Part shown: positions 5,974 through 9,679 of the stretch, in pieces
Layout: each line of letters begins with the position of its first letter
Numbering within the stretch: position 1 is the first letter of the stretch
NCBI GenBank assembly: GCA_002507425.1
Contig: DAZU01000127.1
Span: 29,371-39,049 of the forward strand
DNA: 9,679 bases
From: Euryarchaeota archaeon UBA53
GTDB lineage: Archaea > Thermoplasmatota > Poseidoniia > Poseidoniales > Poseidoniaceae
Reading direction: 5' to 3'
The notes under the pieces: model-generated
Databases searched by the model: none
Told to the model about the DNA's origin: nothing
What the model saw: only the letters and a program-made list of their open reading frames with translations
Translations under genes and position numbers: made by a program

Positions 5974-7383
5974 ATGTCAGATAAATCTGCAAGAGAGGCG
6001 GTCGGAGACTATCGTTACGGTTTCCATGACCCTGAAAACGCAACAATACGCTTTGATAAAGGACTATCTGAACAGGTAGTAAGAGATATCTCAGAGTTGA
6101 AAAACGAACCAGAATGGATGACTGACATCAGAGTCAAAGCATACCGCAGGTTCATAGAAATGCCAATGCCATCTTGGGGTAATAGCGATATGCTCAATCA
6201 GATTGATTTCGAAGCAGTAACCTATTTCCTACGTTCCTCAAAAGGAACTGAAAAAGATTGGGATGAAGTTCCTGAAGACATAAAGAATACCTTTGATCGT
6301 TTGGGAATACCAGAAGCGGAACAAAAATGGTTGGGTGGCGTAACTGCGCAGTATGAGTCAGAGGCAGTTTACCACTCAATAAGAGAAGACCTTGAAGAGC
6401 AGGGTGTAATATTCCTAGACATGGATTCAGGCTTGAAGGAATACCCCGAAATAGTCAAAGAATACTTTGCCACAGTAATACCAGCTTCAGATAATAAGTT
6501 TTCAGCATTAAACACCGCTGTGTGGTCTGGAGGGTCTTTCATCTATGTTCCTAAAGGTGTTCATGTCGAAATGCCAGTTCAGGCTTACTTCCGAATAAAT
6601 GCTAAGAATATGGGCCAGTTCGAAAGGACGCTAATAATTGCGGATGAGGGGTCATCTCTGCAATATGTGGAAGGCTGCACAGCCCCTACTTACTCAACAG
6701 AATCTCTTCACTCTGCTGTTGTAGAACTAATCGCAATGAAAGGGGCCAAGATTAGGTATTCAACTGTGCAGAATTGGTCAGCTAATGTGTACAATTTAGT
6801 AACAAAGAGAGGTGTTGCATATGATAATGCAACAATCGAATGGGTAGACGGAAACATCGGTTCCAAGTTGACTATGAAGTATCCAGCGGTCCTTCTAAAG
6901 GGCGAGGGTGCCCATGCAGAGGTAATATCAGTTGCATATGCAGGTAAAGGACAACATCAGGACGCTGGAGCTAAAGTTCATCATTTAGCACCAAATACCA
7001 CTTCTAACATTTTGTCTAAATCAATCTCAAAGAACGGGGGAAGATCCACCTACCGAGGTATACTACAGGTCACTCCAAAGTCACACGGATGCAGATCGAA
7101 AGTTATCTGCGATGCTTTGATGCTTGACCCAGAAAGCCAATCAGATACATACCCAACAATGGAGGTTGGTAATGCAAGTGCTGATCTAGAACATGAGGCT
7201 AGCGTTTCAAAAGTAAGCAATGACCAATTATTCTACTTAATGTCGAGAGGGCACTCTGAAGAAGAAGCAATGGGAATGATTGTAAACGGATTCTTTGAGC
7301 CATTTACACGCGAGTTGCCAATGGAATATGCAGTCGAACTCAATCGTCTTCTGGAATTGGAGATGGAGGGTGCAATTGGATGA
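5974..7383 (+). CDS. sufB: SufB, scaffold subunit of the SUF Fe-S assembly complex
   Basis: SufB is the main scaffold of the SufBCD complex, where sulfur and iron are joined into a nascent cluster. It has 469 residues from ATG 5974. The N-terminal part (1-130) is helical and the core is the right-handed beta-helix of the SufB/SufD family. Diagnostic stretches include VWSGGSFIYVPKGV (183-196), YVEGCTAP (231-238), whose Cys235 matches the sulfur-receiving Cys254 of E. coli SufB, HGCRSKVICDALMLD with Cys373 and Cys379, and LEHEASVSKVS (405-415). The C-terminus, including LPMEYAVELNRLLELEMEG, closely resembles Bacillus SufB. As in that type, the position of E. coli Cys405 is Ser, within ESQSDTYP, and the N-terminal Cys cluster of E. 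coli SufB is absent. It lies directly after sufC, and its stop overlaps the sufD start as ATGA. Confidence 0.97.
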   Translation: MSDKSAREAVGDYRYGFHDPENATIRFDKGLSEQVVRDISELKNEPEWMTDIRVKAYRRFIEMPMPSWGNSDMLNQIDFEAVTYFLRSSKGTEKDWDEVPEDIKNTFDRLGIPEAEQKWLGGVTAQYESEAVYHSIREDLEEQGVIFLDMDSGLKEYPEIVKEYFATVIPASDNKFSALNTAVWSGGSFIYVPKGVHVEMPVQAYFRINAKNMGQFERTLIIADEGSSLQYVEGCTAPTYSTESLHSAVVELIAMKGAKIRYSTVQNWSANVYNLVTKRGVAYDNATIEWVDGNIGSKLTMKYPAVLLKGEGAHAEVISVAYAGKGQHQDAGAKVHHLAPNTTSNILSKSISKNGGRSTYRGILQVTPKSHGCRSKVICDALMLDPESQSDTYPTMEVGNASADLEHEASVSKVSNDQLFYLMSRGHSEEEAMGMIVNGFFEPFTRELPMEYAVELNRLLELEMEGAIG

Positions 7384-8390
7384 AAAATTATCCTCTAATA
7401 CCACTCCCCTCCCGTTCTGATAGCCTTTGGCGATATACTTCATGGAAGAAGATACATCCAAGCGAAGTTGAAGAAATGCCTAAGTCAAATCCAATTATTT
7501 ATTCAAGGGGTGAAGAATTTCAAATAGACGATAGCAATGAAATTGCTAGGTCTTTCATTCACTCTATTTCCCCTGTTTGTAAGAAAATTTCCTTAGTCAA
7601 TGAGGGCGTTAATTTAGACCTTGAATCAAGTGGTGATATTTCATCTGGAGAACTTTTCGTTGAATCTAGAGGAGATTCAACTATCACAATAAGGATATCT
7701 GGAGACAGCACGTGGACAGGGCTTAGGATTAATGGAGATGTAACTGGAAACCTTTCAGTAGCGGTAATCAATGAAATATCTGAGAACTCTAACTTATTGA
7801 GATGTGACAACTGGAAAGTTAATCGCAATTCATCACTCGAATTGGCAACATTATCTGTTGGGGGCAATCTAAACAAATCAGATATTAGAGTTGAACTAAA
7901 ATCTAAGGGTTCGGATTTACGATGTGGCATAGCATCTAATGGGAGTAGAAGAAGAAACGACGATCACCATATAGAGATAGAACATACTGTTGGTTACACA
8001 ACGTCCTCTCTTGTAATGCACGCATCATGCAACGACGCTTCGAGGTCAATTGGAACGGGTATGTTAAAGATTTGCGAAGGGGCAGATGGAAGCGATGCTG
8101 GTCAAGTTTTCAGAAATCTACTTCTCTCTGAAAAAGCTCGAGCAGAAGCAATACCTGGTTTAGAGGTTCTAGCAGATGACGTTAAAGCAGCACACGGCGC
8201 AGCAAGTGCCCCGGTTGATAAAGAACAATTATTCTATTTGTCATCTAGAGGATTATCTCTTCAAGAATCATCTTCATTGATTGTCGAGGGGTTCTTGATG
8301 GACGCTTTCCGTCATGTAAAAAATCCCGATGTGCTACTCAACCTCAGAGATGGGCTGTTGAATCATTTGGACAATTTGATTACCGGGTGA
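7380..8390 (+). CDS. sufD: SufD, partner scaffold subunit of the SUF complex
   Basis: SufD pairs with SufB to form the heterodimer that carries two SufC subunits and is thought to help with iron entry. It has 336 residues, shorter than many SufD proteins of about 420. The N-terminus carries WRYTSWKKIHP (17-27), a family hallmark. The middle region (about 70-240) is repetitive, beta-rich and poorly conserved. The C-terminal block EAIPGLEVLADDVKAAHGAA contains His272, matching the conserved His360 of E. coli SufD, and KEQLFYLSSRGLS and VEGF (302-305) complete the family signature. The shortening seems to lie before the C-terminal block, since both ends align well. The ATG at 7380 overlaps the sufB stop by four bases and is preceded by GGAGGGTG at 7 bases, so the start is well supported. 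Confidence 0.92.
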   Translation: MKNYPLIPLPSRSDSLWRYTSWKKIHPSEVEEMPKSNPIIYSRGEEFQIDDSNEIARSFIHSISPVCKKISLVNEGVNLDLESSGDISSGELFVESRGDSTITIRISGDSTWTGLRINGDVTGNLSVAVINEISENSNLLRCDNWKVNRNSSLELATLSVGGNLNKSDIRVELKSKGSDLRCGIASNGSRRRNDDHHIEIEHTVGYTTSSLVMHASCNDASRSIGTGMLKICEGADGSDAGQVFRNLLLSEKARAEAIPGLEVLADDVKAAHGAASAPVDKEQLFYLSSRGLSLQESSSLIVEGFLMDAFRHVKNPDVLLNLRDGLLNHLDNLITG

Positions 8391-8394
8391 AAAT

Positions 8395-9579
8395 ATGAAA
8401 GAAGACTTTCCAATATTTCAACGCCTGATTAACGGTAGGAGACTTGTATACCTAGACAACGCTGCAACAACACAGAAACCAGCATGTGTTATAGATGCCA
8501 TGTCAAACTACTATTCCTCATCTAATGCTAATGTTCATCGTGCGGTACATACCCTTGCGGGAGAAGCTACTGAAGGCTACGAAAATTGTAGAAACTTACT
8601 AAAAAGAAGGTTTAATTCAAAATTTGCAATAATCACAAGTGGTACAACCGAAGCAATTAATCTGGTATCACACGCTTGGGGTGAGCATAACATGTCCGAA
8701 GGGGATGTTGTTGTCCTAACAGAGATGGAACATCATAGCGATATAGTCCCTTGGCAGATGCTTGCAGAGAAAATAGGAATTGAATTGCGTTATGTTCCAG
8801 TAGAAGATGGGAAGTTGGACATGGATGCATTCGATGTTGCACTAGACGGTGCAAAACTGGTTTGTGTTGTTCACACATCGAATGTACTAGGCATACGAAA
8901 TCCGATTGAGGAGATAATTTCTAAATCTCACAAAGTAGGAGCCAAGGTTCTTCTTGACGCAGCACAAGCTGTACCACATGAACGCATAGATTTCCAAACC
9001 TTAGGAGCAGACTTCATGGCCTTCAGTGCCCACAAGATGTGTGGTCCAACGGGTATAGGAGCACTACTGGTCAGCGATAGAGCATTTTCAGAAATGAAAC
9101 CATTTATGGGCGGAGGAGACATGATAGAGACTGTAACTCTTGAAGGATCAACATACCAAACAAATGAGCACAAGTTTGAGGCAGGAACACCCAGAATAGC
9201 TGAAGGATTTGGATGGGCTGCGGCTCTTGAATGGATCGAAGATATTGATTTGGAGTTTCATCACGGTAGGCTGCTAAAAATAGCGAACAATGTATCAACC
9301 GAGTTGCAAAATAGAGGCATTACAGTATATTCTTCACTCCAACCTGGTGATGCAGCGGTTGTATCTTTCACACACCCTACCATACATCCCGAAGACTTTG
9401 CGAGATTGCTCGATGCACAGGGAATTGCTGTAAGAACTGGACATCATTGTGCACAACCGCTAATGGAAAAACTCGGAGTTAATGGAACGATTAGAGCCTC
9501 ATTTTACATCTACAATGATAAGGAAGATGCTGACATATTCTTATCGGGAATTGATCGAGTATTGGAGGCTATGGCATGA
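8395..9579 (+). CDS. sufS: SufS, group II cysteine desulfurase
   Basis: SufS is a PLP enzyme that converts L-cysteine to L-alanine and holds the released sulfur as a persulfide for Fe-S assembly. Its 394 residues are close to the usual 400-410. YLDNAATTQKP (19-29) opens the class V aminotransferase fold. TEMEHHSDIVPW carries the PLP-stacking His113, VLLDAAQAVPH the PLP-binding Asp188 and Gln191, and FSAHKMCGPTG the Schiff-base Lys214. RTGHHCAQP carries the catalytic Cys352, followed 15 residues later by Arg367 in RASFYIYN, the same spacing as Cys364 and Arg379 in E. coli SufS. The pattern is that of SufS rather than NifS/IscS, in agreement with the operon. GGTGA, overlapping the sufD stop, lies 4 bases before ATG 8395. 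The stop overlaps the sufE start as ATGA. Confidence 0.97.
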   Translation: MKEDFPIFQRLINGRRLVYLDNAATTQKPACVIDAMSNYYSSSNANVHRAVHTLAGEATEGYENCRNLLKRRFNSKFAIITSGTTEAINLVSHAWGEHNMSEGDVVVLTEMEHHSDIVPWQMLAEKIGIELRYVPVEDGKLDMDAFDVALDGAKLVCVVHTSNVLGIRNPIEEIISKSHKVGAKVLLDAAQAVPHERIDFQTLGADFMAFSAHKMCGPTGIGALLVSDRAFSEMKPFMGGGDMIETVTLEGSTYQTNEHKFEAGTPRIAEGFGWAAALEWIEDIDLEFHHGRLLKIANNVSTELQNRGITVYSSLQPGDAAVVSFTHPTIHPEDFARLLDAQGIAVRTGHHCAQPLMEKLGVNGTIRASFYIYNDKEDADIFLSGIDRVLEAMA

Positions 9580-9679
9580 CATGGCCTGCTGCAATTCAAG
9601 AGATTATCGATGAATTTAGAGAAATTGAAGACCAGTTTGAAAAGTTAGAAATTCTGATGGATTTCTCTAGCGAAGTCGA
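9576..9679 (+). CDS. sufE: SufE, sulfur acceptor for SufS, partial (cut by window end)
   Basis: Only the first 34 residues are visible. They read MTWPAAIQEIIDEFREIED and then QFEKLEILMDFSSEV, which fits the amphipathic first helix of SufE proteins (pattern I-I-x-E-F followed by an acidic stretch and a Tyr/Leu-x-x-Leu-x-D/E segment). SufE takes the persulfide sulfur from SufS on a conserved cysteine and passes it to SufB; that cysteine lies beyond the window. The ATG overlaps the sufS stop as ATGA and has GGAGG (9564-9568) 7 bases upstream, so the start is secure. Assignment rests on a short stretch plus position right after sufS. SufU would be the main alternative, but its N-terminal pattern (a Tyr-rich start with an early Cys) is not seen. 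Confidence 0.75.
   Translation, partial: MTWPAAIQEIIDEFREIEDQFEKLEILMDFSSEV

Noticed and set aside
7129..7158. SufB lacks the cysteine equivalent to E. coli Cys405
   Set aside because: Bacillus-type SufB proteins also have Ser-rich sequence at this site, so this is a known subtype and not a defect.
7559..7930. A 123-codon minus-strand open frame inside sufD
   Set aside because: It lies fully antisense to a well-supported operon gene, with Ser/Leu/Pro-rich composition typical of shadow frames and no family match.

Overview
The window reads as a moderately AT-rich, gene-dense archaeal chromosome segment. The best domain-level marker is a full-length archaeosine-type tRNA-guanine transglycosylase with a C-terminal PUA domain, a protein found in archaea. 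Genes are packed with ATGA or TGATG stop/start overlaps, and most internal starts have a good Shine-Dalgarno sequence. A planktonic, Thermoplasmata-related euryarchaeon (Marine Group II/III type) would fit, but that is a guess from gene style and not proven by the sequence. There are no RNA genes, mobile elements, CRISPR arrays or non-coding stretches longer than 74 bases.

Left half, all on the minus strand and read from about 5150 down to 1: an Nfu/NifU-C type Fe-S scaffold protein; tgtA, encoding archaeosine tRNA-guanine transglycosylase; an ABC ATPase; an ABC-2 type permease; and a second ABC ATPase that runs off the window start. Spacing is tight throughout: the Nfu stop codon overlaps the tgtA ribosome binding site, about 40 bases separate tgtA from the first ATPase, and the transporter genes overlap by 1 to 4 bases. 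One transcription unit is plausible.

Right half, plus strand from 5223 to the window end: a SUF iron-sulfur cluster operon in the order sufC, sufB, sufD, sufS, sufE, with sufE cut off by the window end. SufB, SufC and SufD form the scaffold and ATPase complex. SufS removes sulfur from cysteine, and SufE should pass that sulfur to the scaffold. The Nfu-type protein diverges from sufC across a 74-base intergenic region, so the neighbourhood holds a nearly complete Fe-S assembly kit with a probable carrier or scaffold on the other strand. That short region has one TATA-like element that reads acceptably in both directions.

The most notable signal is in TgtA. Both catalytic aspartates and the surrounding motifs are intact, but all four residues that bind structural zinc in the Pyrococcus enzyme (three Cys and one His) are replaced, in a region that aligns without gaps. 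The protein is also about 140 residues longer than the Pyrococcus enzyme, and its middle region resembles the corresponding domain of ArcS. No completely novel multi-gene system was found: the SUF and ABC modules belong to well-known families.
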